Source: Candidatus Electronema sp.
Lineage (GTDB): Bacteria > Desulfobacterota > Desulfobulbia > Desulfobulbales > Desulfobulbaceae
Assembly: GCA_026645415.1 (NCBI GenBank)
Contig: JAPEVH010000011.1
Span: forward strand, 1 to 64,000
DNA: 64,000 nucleotides
Reading direction: 5' to 3'
Shown here: piece after piece, positions 1 to 8,432 of the stretch
Position numbering within the stretch: the first letter of the stretch is position 1
Layout: every line of letters starts with the position of its first letter
Notes under the pieces: model-generated
What the model was told of the DNA's origin: nothing
What the model saw: only the letters and a program-made list of their open reading frames with translations
Databases searched by the model: none
Made by a program: the position numbers and the translations under genes

Positions 1-89
1 TGTTGCAATGGGTGTTGCATCCAGTCTGATAGGGGTTCGCGGAAATGACCTTGCAGCTCTTTGATAGCAAAAGAGAAAAAGAGGTGACA
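1..89 (+). promoter_or_regulatory. Probable CRISPR leader (partial)
   Basis: No repeat copy is present in these 89 bases, and an A/G-rich run (aaaagagaaaaagagg) lies directly before the first repeat. The repeats end in ATTGAGAC, which resembles the usual 8-nt crRNA 5' handle, so transcription should run rightwards with the leader on this side. The leader assignment is inferred; the window starts inside it. Confidence 0.45.
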
Positions 90-1075
90 GACGCAACGCC
101 TAACCCTATGAAGAGGGTATTGAGACCCACACGGATGGCACAGGCTGGCTTTCTATTTTGACGCAACGCCTAACCCTATGAAGAGGGTATTGAGACAGAT
201 AAATACTTCTCGACGTAACTACCTATTTCTAGACGCAACGCCTAACCCTATGAAGAGGGTATTGAGACCTAGACCAAAACAGCTTTGGGGTACGTGTCCC
301 ATCTTGACGCAACGCCTAACCCTATGAAGAGGGTATTGAGACACGTACGGAACTGGAGGTAAACGGATGCTATCTTTGACGCAACGCCTAACCCTATGAA
401 GAGGGTATTGAGACTGTATGCACGTCTATCGAGTGCAATTCTGGCTCGACGCAACGCCTAACCCTATGAAGAGGGTATTGAGACAACGTCCCGGAAGTTT
501 ACGCAGCGAGAGTTTGTAGGACGCAACGCCTAACCCTATGAAGAGGGTATTGAGACATTTTGTTCAAGCCAAACGTTCGTTTTTTTTAAAAAAATCAAGC
601 ATCAGCAGACGCAACGCCTAACCCTATGAAGAGGGTATTGAGACAACTCAACAGCCCTCTTGTCCTTGAGAATGCCTGCTAGACGCAACGCCTAACCCTA
701 TGAAGAGGGTATTGAGACCGCCTAACGGGGCTTGGATTACCGTTCCATCTTCGACGCAACGCCTAACCCTATGAAGAGGGTATTGAGACAGCGTTACACG
801 ATTGCGGAGCAGCAAGTTTCATTGGGACGCAACGCCTAACCCTATGAAGAGGGTATTGAGACTCTCCTATTATGCTTGTAGTGCGGCTTTGACACCGACG
901 CAACGCCTAACCCTATGAAGAGGGTATTGAGACTCGGAATTTGCAAGTGATTTCTCTACGGTAGCAGACGCAACGCCTAACCCTATGAAGAGGGTATTGA
1001 GACACATCAGCGACGGTAGGTGGCCAAGTCATAGCAAAGACGCAACGCCTAACCCTATGAAGAGGGTATTGAGAC
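90..1075 (+). CRISPR. CRISPR array, 14 repeats and 13 spacers
   Basis: Fourteen identical 37-bp repeats start at 90, 160, 232, 306, 378, 448, 520, 608, 682, 753, 826, 897, 967 and 1039. Each begins GACGCAACGCC and ends ATTGAGAC, with a short internal inverted repeat ACCCT/AGGGT around a 6-nt loop. Spacers are 33-37 nt except the seventh (557-607), which is 51 nt. The repeat length and the ATTGA-type 3' end resemble repeats of type I-A/B/D or type III systems, but no cas gene lies in the window, so the type is open. The last repeat is not degenerate, so the array end gives no clue to orientation; the + direction rests on the 3' handle. Confidence 0.97.
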
Positions 1076-1509
1076 GGTCTCGTCTGCTACCTGTTGGTAG
1101 GTCTCCTTCATTCAGAAGGTAGACAATCAAGTCCTCTGTCTATTCAATATCAACCTACCCGAAAATTTTTATTAGGAACGCCTCGCTATCCCCATCCGCT
1201 ACAAGGCACCCCAGTTTTTCAATGCCCCTAAATGTCCGACCAAGAACAACGAAATTTCCAGTTTCCATATATCGCCACATATTTCAGTCGAGAATCCATT
1301 GATTTTATCCAGTAAGCTATTTCCGAAAAGAGAGAGAGTACCCTTGTTACTCAAAACTTTACCACCGGATACACTGTAAATGAATGCGCTAAAATCCTGA
1401 AAAAGGCAGGCGGTCGAAGTGGTCGTAAGTATCAAGGAGATTGGTTAAAATGGTCGGCGCAACGGTAAAGGAAAATACACTGACAAGGATGGATTTCGCA
1501 GGAGGAAAC
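1076..1509. other. Gap after the CRISPR array, with a possible gene remnant
   Basis: About 430 bases separate the array from the first convincing gene. No complete gene is recognisable. On the + strand an open frame without a start runs from about 1310 to a stop at 1464-1466 and reads like the C-terminal end of a basic protein (it contains YTVNECAKILKKAGG and ends DWLKWSAQR). Upstream, similar-looking reading shifts between frames, as in a decayed gene. A minus-strand frame at 1199-1435 has no recognisable domain and no good ribosome site. Confidence 0.3.
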
Positions 1510-1995
1510 ATGGGAAAACGGGCGAAAGATATAATACGGAAAGTGCTTTTTCTTGCTAGTATCCTTGTAGTTGCTACATCTGCTTCAGCAACAGAGCATT
1601 GGATTACTGATCAAAAAACCGGCTGCCAAATTAAAAATCCACGCCCGATTCCTGATGAATCAGTCTCTTGGCTAGGCGATTGCAAGGACGGCAAGGCTAG
1701 CGGGCCAGGAACTTTGCATTGGTATGCAAAGGGCAAGCTGTTTCTAACCTTAGAAGGCGTAATGGAGGAAGGGCAATGCCGTCATAATTGCACTGTAACC
1801 ACCCAAACAGGTTATAAATATGTTGGTGATTTGCAGGACAACAGACCAAACGGCAGCGGCACTATGAGCTACCCTGACGGCACAACATACTCAGGCGGCT
1901 GGAAAAATGGGAAAAAACACGGGAAAGAAAAATTTATTGGCAAGGATGGCTCTTCTCATGAAGAAGAATGGGAAAACGGCCAAAAAATATTATAA
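1510..1995 (+). CDS. Exported MORN-repeat protein
   Basis: This 161-residue protein begins with a Sec signal peptide: basic residues, a hydrophobic stretch (VLFLASILVVATSASA) and cleavage probably just before TEHW. The mature part carries MORN-type repeats, seen as YVGDLQDNRPNGSGTM and YSGGWKNGKKHGKEKF, plus weaker copies before and after. Four cysteines lie in the first half (near GCQIKN, GDCKDG and QCRHNC) and could form disulfides in the periplasm. The ATG at 1510 has GGAGG (1501-1505) just upstream; the same frame stays open back to 1441 but without a good ribosome site. MORN repeats are structural and give no specific activity. The neighbours do not explain its role. Confidence 0.75.
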   Translation: MGKRAKDIIRKVLFLASILVVATSASATEHWITDQKTGCQIKNPRPIPDESVSWLGDCKDGKASGPGTLHWYAKGKLFLTLEGVMEEGQCRHNCTVTTQTGYKYVGDLQDNRPNGSGTMSYPDGTTYSGGWKNGKKHGKEKFIGKDGSSHEEEWENGQKIL

Positions 1996-2008
1996 CAGCA
2001 CGGCTCAA

Positions 2009-2034
2009 GGTGCTGAGTGAAAGTGCCCAGCACC
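2009..2034. terminator. Hairpin between convergent genes
   Basis: GGTGCTG (2009-2015) can pair with CAGCACC (2028-2034) between the ends of the MORN gene and the methyltransferase gene. There is no clear T run, so it is a weak terminator candidate. Confidence 0.3.
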
Positions 2035-2051
2035 ACAGAATGATAAAAAAA

Positions 2052-3062
2052 CTATCTGGCACACCTGAAAAGATTCAAGCTGAACCACCTGTTGCTATCA
2101 AACCACTGACGTTCAAGTCGTAGTCCTGACTGCTTTGCCATTGCTTTAATTTTATCTTTTGAATATTTGCAGGATACCTCTACATGGATTCTTTCATTTT
2201 CTTTAAATGGAATTTCTAAATCAAGAGACTGAAGGTAAACTTTTTGATCTTTCATGCTCGTGACATAAGACTCCATCCTCGCCGCTTTTAGATTGCAGAC
2301 AGGATCATGGCGGAATGCGTCTGGATCAAAATCTGCTCCTAACTGACCATTGATTCTTTTCAGAATATTTAAATTAAATTCTGCGGTAACACCTTGGGAA
2401 TCATTATAGGCATCCTCTATCACATCCCAGTCCTTAAGTAAATCCATGCCAATAATGAAGCAGTCTTTTGGCTGCATCATTTTACTGATTTTAGAAAGAA
2501 ATTTTATTGCTTCAGCATCAGACATGTTACCAATGCTGGAACCTAGCCATAAGATAGTCTTGGGAATGTCTGTTTTTTTGAGAAACTGTATGCCATTTTC
2601 ATACTTGCCGCCAATAGCGGTAACCGAAAGATTTGGATAGGTTGCAACTAATTCCTGCGCACTTTTTTTCATATAACTGCACGAGATATCTATCGGTGCA
2701 TAATGGATATGTTCTTGGCGTTGAAAAAGGCAATCAAAAAACTTTTTTATTTTCAAAGGACTCCCATTGCCAAGCTCGGCAATAATCCCCTCTTCAGGAA
2801 TTTCTGCTATAATTTCCTCCATCCTGTTTTCAAGAATATCAACTTCTGATCTTGTTAAATAATATTCAGGTAATTCACAGATTTTGTCAAAAAGCGATGA
2901 GCCTTCATAGTCATAAAAGCAATAGCTACCAAGTGACTTAGGATCGGATAGCAAACCATCTCGTACATGATTTTTGAAATCTTCATAATCATCAAATTGC
3001 TCCAAACTTAAAAAGTTGAGGCGGCTTTTCTCCGTGTCAAAGTAATCACAGAAGTTCTGCAT
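2052..3062 (-). CDS. L-histidine N-alpha-methyltransferase, EgtD/EanA type
   Basis: This 336-residue SAM-dependent methyltransferase belongs to the EgtD family (Methyltransf_33), which trimethylates histidine to hercynine in ergothioneine synthesis. The family signature GSSLFDKICELPEYYLTR lies at about residues 54-71. It is followed by the SAM-binding IIAELGNGSP, PIDIS, and the family motif LWLGSSIGNM near residue 170. Length matches the family (about 320-340). No EgtB, EgtE or rhodanese-like EanB gene is in the window. It is transcribed away from the molybdoenzyme-desulfurase fusion across a 304-bp gap. A hercynine or related betaine product is likely, but the substrate cannot be proved from sequence. 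Confidence 0.85.
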   Translation of the reverse strand: MQNFCDYFDTEKSRLNFLSLEQFDDYEDFKNHVRDGLLSDPKSLGSYCFYDYEGSSLFDKICELPEYYLTRSEVDILENRMEEIIAEIPEEGIIAELGNGSPLKIKKFFDCLFQRQEHIHYAPIDISCSYMKKSAQELVATYPNLSVTAIGGKYENGIQFLKKTDIPKTILWLGSSIGNMSDAEAIKFLSKISKMMQPKDCFIIGMDLLKDWDVIEDAYNDSQGVTAEFNLNILKRINGQLGADFDPDAFRHDPVCNLKAARMESYVTSMKDQKVYLQSLDLEIPFKENERIHVEVSCKYSKDKIKAMAKQSGLRLERQWFDSNRWFSLNLFRCAR

Positions 3063-3366
3063 TGTATTTCCTCCTAAATATATTTAAACAGCATGACGAA
3101 ACAGAGCATCCAGCAAGCTCTCTACTGCAATATATCTTGCCTACAGACAGATCGTGATTGATATTGTTTTCAGCAGATTTAATTTTGATAACATAAAAAA
3201 TGTTTCAATGTCAAGTTGTTCGCCAAGGAAATGTGTTGCAAACAAAAAGCATTGATGCCATAATCATATATTTTCAGATGACAATATACTGATTAATTTA
3301 GCAAAATTAAATGGATAAATATTCTGACATCGGGCAGATGACCTGTTGTTGAGGAGGAGAAAATTC
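3063..3366. other. Divergent promoter region, methyltransferase / fusion gene
   Basis: This A+T-rich 304-bp gap separates two divergent genes and has no ORF of its own that looks real. It must hold both promoters. A minus-strand candidate is listed separately; I see no convincing +strand -35/-10 pair. Confidence 0.6.
3186..3214 (-). promoter_or_regulatory. Candidate sigma-70 promoter for the methyltransferase gene
   Basis: Read on the minus strand, TTGACA (3214-3209) is followed after 17 bp by TTATCA (3191-3186). The -35 is perfect and the -10 is weak. The transcript would begin about 115 bp before the start codon. Confidence 0.4.
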
Positions 3367-6300
3367 TTGAATACCCAACATGAGTCGCTTGATTATCGCA
3401 GAGGAATATGCGGCATTTGTCCAGCAGGATGCTGGGTAGAAGCTGGCCTGAAAGATGGAAAAATTGTCGAACTAAGGGCTGACACCTCTCATCCACTGGG
3501 CATGATTTGCCGTAAAGGAGAACATGCCGCTGAAATTATCTATTCTGAGCATCGCCTGCGATATCCGCTGCGCCGCACCGGGCCAAAAGGAACATATACC
3601 TTTGAGCGCATCTCCTGGGATGAAGCCTATGCGCATATTGGCGAACATCTACAAAAGATTAAAAAAGAATCAGGGCCAGAGGCGGTTTCGGTTTATACAG
3701 GCCGTGGAGCCTTTGAGCTGTCACTCTGCGACATGTATCAACCTAAAGATATTGCTGTCTCTTCCGCATCAAACATCCTTTTTCCTTTTGGTTCGCCCAA
3801 CACAATGGGCGTGGGCGCGCTCTGCTATGTATCGTTTGCCATGATTGCGCCCCACGTGACCATGGGACGAATGCTGATCAACATGTTCACAGATATAGAA
3901 CATGCTGAAATGATCGTAGTATGGGGGGCCAACCCTGCCACAGATTCACCGCCGCTTGATATGTATCGTCTTGAAGCAGCGGCAAAGCGAGGCGCGGACA
4001 TTGTCGTTATTGATCCACGCCGAAGCGAGACTGCTGCGCGGACTGATGCCCAATGGATTCCCATTCGTCCCGGCACTGACGGAGCCTTGGCGTTAAGCAT
4101 TATTGAGGTGCTGATTGACGAAGAGCTGATTGACGAAAATTTTGCCCAAAATTGGTGTCATGGTTTTGCTGAACTGAAAACTTATGTTCAGCATTTCCAG
4201 CCTGAGATTGTTGCCTCTATCACTGGTGTTCCCGCAGAAACCATTCGTACGCTTGCTCGCAAAATTGCTCATGCTTCTGGCTGTGCCCCAGTTATGTACA
4301 CAGGTCTTGAATACTCAAACAGCGGTATTCAGGCAATTCGAGCGGTGCTGACCGCATGGGCTTTGGCGGGCCAGCTTGATGTTCCTGGCGGCATTGGTCT
4401 GGCCATGCTCAACAGTCATTTTCCAATCAACCGTTCCTGTAATCTTGAGAATCCAAACCTTGACCGGGCCATTGCCAGAGATAAATTCCCGCTCTACAGC
4501 AAATACCGGGGCGAGTCTCATGCCATTGGCCTTGTTGACTCAGTGCTCAAAGGAGAACCCTATCCTATTCGTGGCTTGATTATTGACGGCGGCTCGATTC
4601 TCACTTCTTGGCCACAGACTCCACTTTGGCGGGAAACCCTGTCCAATCTTGATTTTCTGGTCTGCATCGACCGGCAGTTCACCGCAGATGCCGCCTATGC
4701 GGATATTGTTCTGCCCGCGACCACGATGTTTGAAATTGATTCCTATATGGTCTATGGGCCGATTTTCCGTTTACGGGAAAAATTGATTGAACCAGTTGGC
4801 GAGGCGAGAAATGATTACCTGATCATGGCCGAATTGGCCAAAACACTTGGCTACGGTGATCTCTTTCCCCAGTCAGAAGAGGAAATGATCCGTTTTGCTT
4901 TACAAGGTTCTGGCTTCACCCTAGAAGATGTTCGGAAAGCTGGTGGGATGATCCAATTGCCTGCGCCAACTATAGAGTATCGGAAATGGGAAAAGGGAAC
5001 TCTTCGTCCAGATGGCAAGCCTGGCTTTGATACTCCAACAGGAAAATTTGAAATTCATTCATCACTGCTGGCTGAGTATGGCTATGAGCCGCTTCCTAAA
5101 TACACAGAACCAAAAGAGGGACCGTTAGCAGCTCCAGAGCTGGCCCGTTCCTTTCCTCTTGTTTTTAATTCCGGCGCAAGAACGCACACTGATTTTCGCT
5201 CCCAGCATCATGGCGTACCCAGTCTGCTCAAGGAAAATCCTGAACCATATGTTGAGATTAACACCATAGATGCTCAAGCAAGAGGTATTCAAAGCGGTGA
5301 TCTTGTTGAGGTGCGTAGTCCCAGAGGCAGCGTCCCGTTTCGGGCTAGAGTTACAGAAGATATCGTCCAAGGGGCGATTGAGGCAAACATGGGCGGCGGC
5401 ACGCCGGTCGGACCAGCAGCTTGGCAGCGTTCAAACGTCAACGAGCTGACCGATCTTGCAAATTATGATGAGATTTCTGGCTTTCCAGTGTATAAAGCCT
5501 TGCTCTGCGAAGTTGTCAAAATTGAAGCAGGAACAGAGGCAACTCGAAAGAATGCGGAAAAAAAATCTGTAAAAAGTCCGTTAGCGCAGCAAGAGCAGGT
5601 ACAATGCAAACGACGAATCTATCTTGATAACAACGCAACTACCGCAGTCGCAGAAGCTGTAAAAGAAGCGATGCTGCCTTTTTTAGGGAGCCAGCACGGT
5701 AATCCTTCCAGTATTTACCGAGCTGGTCGTGAGGCCAAAGAGGCGGTGGAAAACGCTCGGCGGCAGGTAGCTCGATTGATCAATGCCAAGCCGCAGCGGA
5801 TTATTCTCACTGGTAGTGGTTCTGAAGCTGATAATCTTGCCCTGAAAGGCGTTGCATTTGCCTATCAGGATAAAGGCAAACATATTATCACCTCTACGGT
5901 TGAGCATCCTGCTATTCTGGAAACATGCAAGTTTTTACAACGCAGCGGCTTCCGTATTACCTTTCTGCCTGTTGATGAATTTGGCTGGCTTGATCCTGAA
6001 CAGTTGCGGAATGCGCTTACTGACGAGACTATTTTGGTGTCTGTCATGATGGCAAACAATGAGGTCGGAACTGTCCTGCCGATTAAAGAGCTTGCCGCCA
6101 TTGCTCATGAGCACGAGGTGTTGTTTCATACAGATGCGGTACAGGCAATTGGCAAAATACCTGTTAATGTAGAAGAGCTTGATGTTGATCTGCTTAGTCT
6201 GTCGGGTCATAAGTTTCATGCACCAAAGGGTGTTGGCGCACTCTATGTGAAAAAAGGTATCAAGTTGGAGCCACTCATTCATGGCGGGAAGCAGGAAAGT

Positions 6301-6768
6301 AAACTGCGTGCTGGCACAGAAAATGTTCCGGCGATTGTCGGCCTCGGCAAAGCTGCGGACTTAGCCCATTATGAATTGCAAGATGCGGAAAAAATGGCAG
6401 CCTTGCGGGATCGTCTGCAAGCAGGCATCAGCACAATAGTGCCTGATGCGCAGCTCAACGGCCATCAACAAAGCAGGCTTCCCAATACCTTAAATATGAC
6501 ATTTCCGGGTATTCGGGGAGAATCTCTTGTGATCGCGCTTGATCAGCACGGGATTGCGCTTTCTTCTGGTTCTGCTTGTAAGTCAGGTTCACCAGAGCCA
6601 ACGCATGTGCTCACCGCTATGGGAAAGAGCTTGGAAGAGGCTCACTGCGCCCTTCGCTTTTCGTTGTCGCATCAAACGAGCGAGGAGGAAATTGATGCAG
6701 TTCTCACGGAGCTTGCTTTGGTTCTTGATGAAATGAAAAATACGATCAGATTTCTTCCTTGTAAATAA
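3367..6768 (+). CDS. Fusion: molybdopterin oxidoreductase + cysteine desulfurase
   Basis: One uninterrupted frame of 1133 residues joins two enzymes. Residues 1-725 form a DMSO-reductase-family molybdenum enzyme: an N-terminal [4Fe-4S] motif (C15, C18, C22, C48), GSPNTMGVGALC with C153 as likely Mo ligand (as in polysulfide/thiosulfate reductases and formate dehydrogenases), VVWGANP, and a C-terminal molydop-binding domain. Residues 726-748 are a charged linker. Residues 749-1133 are a complete group I NifS/IscS-type desulfurase: YLDNNATT, VEHPAI, the PLP lysine K949 in SGHK, GTENVP, and the persulfide cysteine C1071 in SSGSACKSG. There is no Tat signal, so it is cytoplasmic. The TTG at 3367 is chosen because GAGGAGGAG precedes it; an in-frame TTG at 3346 lacks a ribosome site. 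IscS normally feeds sulfur to Mo-bisMGD through FdhD, so the fusion may sulfurate its own cofactor or pass persulfide to the Mo site. Substrate unknown. Confidence 0.92.
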   Translation: MNTQHESLDYRRGICGICPAGCWVEAGLKDGKIVELRADTSHPLGMICRKGEHAAEIIYSEHRLRYPLRRTGPKGTYTFERISWDEAYAHIGEHLQKIKKESGPEAVSVYTGRGAFELSLCDMYQPKDIAVSSASNILFPFGSPNTMGVGALCYVSFAMIAPHVTMGRMLINMFTDIEHAEMIVVWGANPATDSPPLDMYRLEAAAKRGADIVVIDPRRSETAARTDAQWIPIRPGTDGALALSIIEVLIDEELIDENFAQNWCHGFAELKTYVQHFQPEIVASITGVPAETIRTLARKIAHASGCAPVMYTGLEYSNSGIQAIRAVLTAWALAGQLDVPGGIGLAMLNSHFPINRSCNLENPNLDRAIARDKFPLYSKYRGESHAIGLVDSVLKGEPYPIRGLIIDGGSILTSWPQTPLWRETLSNLDFLVCIDRQFTADAAYADIVLPATTMFEIDSYMVYGPIFRLREKLIEPVGEARNDYLIMAELAKTLGYGDLFPQSEEEMIRFALQGSGFTLEDVRKAGGMIQLPAPTIEYRKWEKGTLRPDGKPGFDTPTGKFEIHSSLLAEYGYEPLPKYTEPKEGPLAAPELARSFPLVFNSGARTHTDFRSQHHGVPSLLKENPEPYVEINTIDAQARGIQSGDLVEVRSPRGSVPFRARVTEDIVQGAIEANMGGGTPVGPAAWQRSNVNELTDLANYDEISGFPVYKALLCEVVKIEAGTEATRKNAEKKSVKSPLAQQEQVQCKRRIYLDNNATTAVAEAVKEAMLPFLGSQHGNPSSIYRAGREAKEAVENARRQVARLINAKPQRIILTGSGSEADNLALKGVAFAYQDKGKHIITSTVEHPAILETCKFLQRSGFRITFLPVDEFGWLDPEQLRNALTDETILVSVMMANNEVGTVLPIKELAAIAHEHEVLFHTDAVQAIGKIPVNVEELDVDLLSLSGHKFHAPKGVGALYVKKGIKLEPLIHGGKQESKLRAGTENVPAIVGLGKAADLAHYELQDAEKMAALRDRLQAGISTIVPDAQLNGHQQSRLPNTLNMTFPGIRGESLVIALDQHGIALSSGSACKSGSPEPTHVLTAMGKSLEEAHCALRFSLSHQTSEEEIDAVLTELALVLDEMKNTIRFLPCK

Positions 6769-6789
6769 TCGATATATTTGAGGCATATT

Positions 6790-7662
6790 ATGAGCGTGTT
6801 AAAAGTAGGTATTCCCAAAGGTAGCTTGGAACAGGCAACTGTTGCGCTGTTCAAAAAATCGGGTTGGAACATCAGCATGACCTCCCGTAACTATTTTCCA
6901 GAGGTTGATGATCCTGAGCTGGCAATGTACATCTGTCGCCCGCAGGAGATGTCACGCTACATCGAGGATGGAATGCTTGATGCAGGTATTACCGGCAAAG
7001 ACTGGACACTGGAAAATGGCTCTGATGTAGTCGTGGTGGAAGACCTGATTTATTCTAAAGTCAGCCGTAGGCCGACCCGCTGGGTCATCGCGGTGCCTGG
7101 TGATTCACCGATTACGAAAGTCGAGGACTTGGACGGTAAAAAAATTGCCACTGAGCTAGTTAATGTTACGCGTAATTTTTTCGAGCAACGCGGCATAAAG
7201 GTGGATATTTCCTTTTCTTGGGGCGCGACGGAGGCAAAAGTAGTTTCTGGTTTGGCAGATGCAATTGTCGAAGTAACCGAAACTGAAGCGACTATCCGAG
7301 CACATGGTCTAAAGGTTATCCACGAGCTGATGCAGTCTAATACGCAACTTATTGCTGGAAAGCAGGCGATTGCTGACCCGTGGAAAAAAGAAAAAATCGA
7401 GCATATTGCTATGCTTCTCCAAGGTGCATTACGGGCAGACAAGATTGTTGGTCTAAAGATGAATGTGCCGGAGGAACGGTTTGAGGATATTCTCTCCATT
7501 CTACCTAGCGTCACGGCGCCGACCGTAGCCCGCCTGCACAAACAGCCTTGGTTCTCGGTAGAGACAGTTATTTCCGAGCATCAGGTGCGTGATCTGATTC
7601 CGAAGCTAAAAAAGCTTGGTGCAGCAGGCATTATCGAGTATTCGCTCAATAAGGTGATATGA
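6790..7662 (+). CDS. hisG: ATP phosphoribosyltransferase (long form)
   Basis: HisG joins ATP and PRPP in the first step of histidine synthesis. The protein has 290 residues, the length of the long form with a C-terminal regulatory ACT-like domain that binds histidine, so no separate HisZ is needed. Visible motifs are GIPKGSLEQATV at the N-terminus, DAGITGKDW, and the PRPP-binding stretch VEVTETEATIRAHGL. ATG 6790 fits the family start; an in-frame ATG at 6778 would add four residues. It follows the fusion gene by 21 bp, its 3' end overlaps engB by 4 bp, and no other his gene is adjacent. Histidine is also the substrate of the nearby EgtD-like enzyme, a link that may be chance. Confidence 0.93.
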   Translation: MSVLKVGIPKGSLEQATVALFKKSGWNISMTSRNYFPEVDDPELAMYICRPQEMSRYIEDGMLDAGITGKDWTLENGSDVVVVEDLIYSKVSRRPTRWVIAVPGDSPITKVEDLDGKKIATELVNVTRNFFEQRGIKVDISFSWGATEAKVVSGLADAIVEVTETEATIRAHGLKVIHELMQSNTQLIAGKQAIADPWKKEKIEHIAMLLQGALRADKIVGLKMNVPEERFEDILSILPSVTAPTVARLHKQPWFSVETVISEHQVRDLIPKLKKLGAAGIIEYSLNKVI

Positions 7663-8273
7663 TCGATTTCACCAAAATTGCTTTTCTCGATTCAGTTTAT
7701 AATCTGAAACGGCTGCCAGAACCGGTTTGCCCAGAGATTGCCTTTGCCGGACGTTCCAACGTGGGCAAGTCCAGCCTGATCAACAAGCTGGTTAACCGCA
7801 AGAATTTAGTCAAGACCAGCTCCAAGCCTGGTAAGACCGAGAGTCTGAATTTTTTTAAGCTGGAAGGAGGGATGTACTTGGTTGACCTGCCCGGCTACGG
7901 TTTTGCTCGAAAAGATCAGAAAACACGTACTGCTTGGCAGGAACTGATCAGCGGTTACATCCTCAGCCGGGCGGTCTTGGCCTGCGTGGTGGTGATTATT
8001 GATCTCCGCCACGAGCTGAAAAAGCTCGACCGGGATATGGTGGACTGGCTTGCTGCCAATGGGAAAAACTTTCTCATCATCTACACCAAGGCGGATAAGC
8101 TCTCAAACAACGAGCAGGCCAAGCAGGCCGCCGCCTTGGATGCAGCCTTAAACATCCGTCCAACAGAGCGGCTGCTCTTTTCTGCTAAGACTGGTCAAGG
8201 TTGCAAGGAGCTGAAGCAACGGCTGGCTGAGTTTGCATCATGCGCCCCTCTCCATCAGCATGAAGTAACATAG
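7659..8273 (+). CDS. engB: Ribosome biogenesis GTPase EngB (YihA/YsxC)
   Basis: This 204-residue TRAFAC GTPase is needed for assembly of the large ribosomal subunit. All G motifs are visible: G1 GRSNVGKSS, the G2 region KTSSKPGKTESLNFF, G3 DLPGYGFA, G4 TKADK and G5 SAKTG. Length matches the family. Its ATG overlaps the hisG stop (ATGA), so the two are translationally coupled. The end is followed by about 160 bp of non-coding sequence before the methyltransferase gene. Confidence 0.95.
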   Translation: MIDFTKIAFLDSVYNLKRLPEPVCPEIAFAGRSNVGKSSLINKLVNRKNLVKTSSKPGKTESLNFFKLEGGMYLVDLPGYGFARKDQKTRTAWQELISGYILSRAVLACVVVIIDLRHELKKLDRDMVDWLAANGKNFLIIYTKADKLSNNEQAKQAAALDAALNIRPTERLLFSAKTGQGCKELKQRLAEFASCAPLHQHEVT

Positions 8274-8432
8274 AGCGATTGCTTCTATCTGCTCGTCCCT
8301 ACCATCTGTTTGTTGAAATTTTATGCAAAATTGACAAGTTATCCGGCTTCGAGCAGATTAGCTCCGTCAATCTCATGGGGATGTATAGCACCAACAGCCG
8401 CAGGAAGAGAAGAGATAAAATTCAACGAGACA

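Noticed and set aside
719-752. Spacer beginning CGCCTAACGGGG, similar to integron attC ends
   Set aside because: The similarity is only about 8 bases and there is no matching core site or integron gene; chance is enough.
8310-8432. Longer N-terminus of the fused methyltransferase from TTG 8310
   Set aside because: The extra 41 residues do not look like family sequence and the TTG has no ribosome site; internal ATGs fit the Dam-like start.
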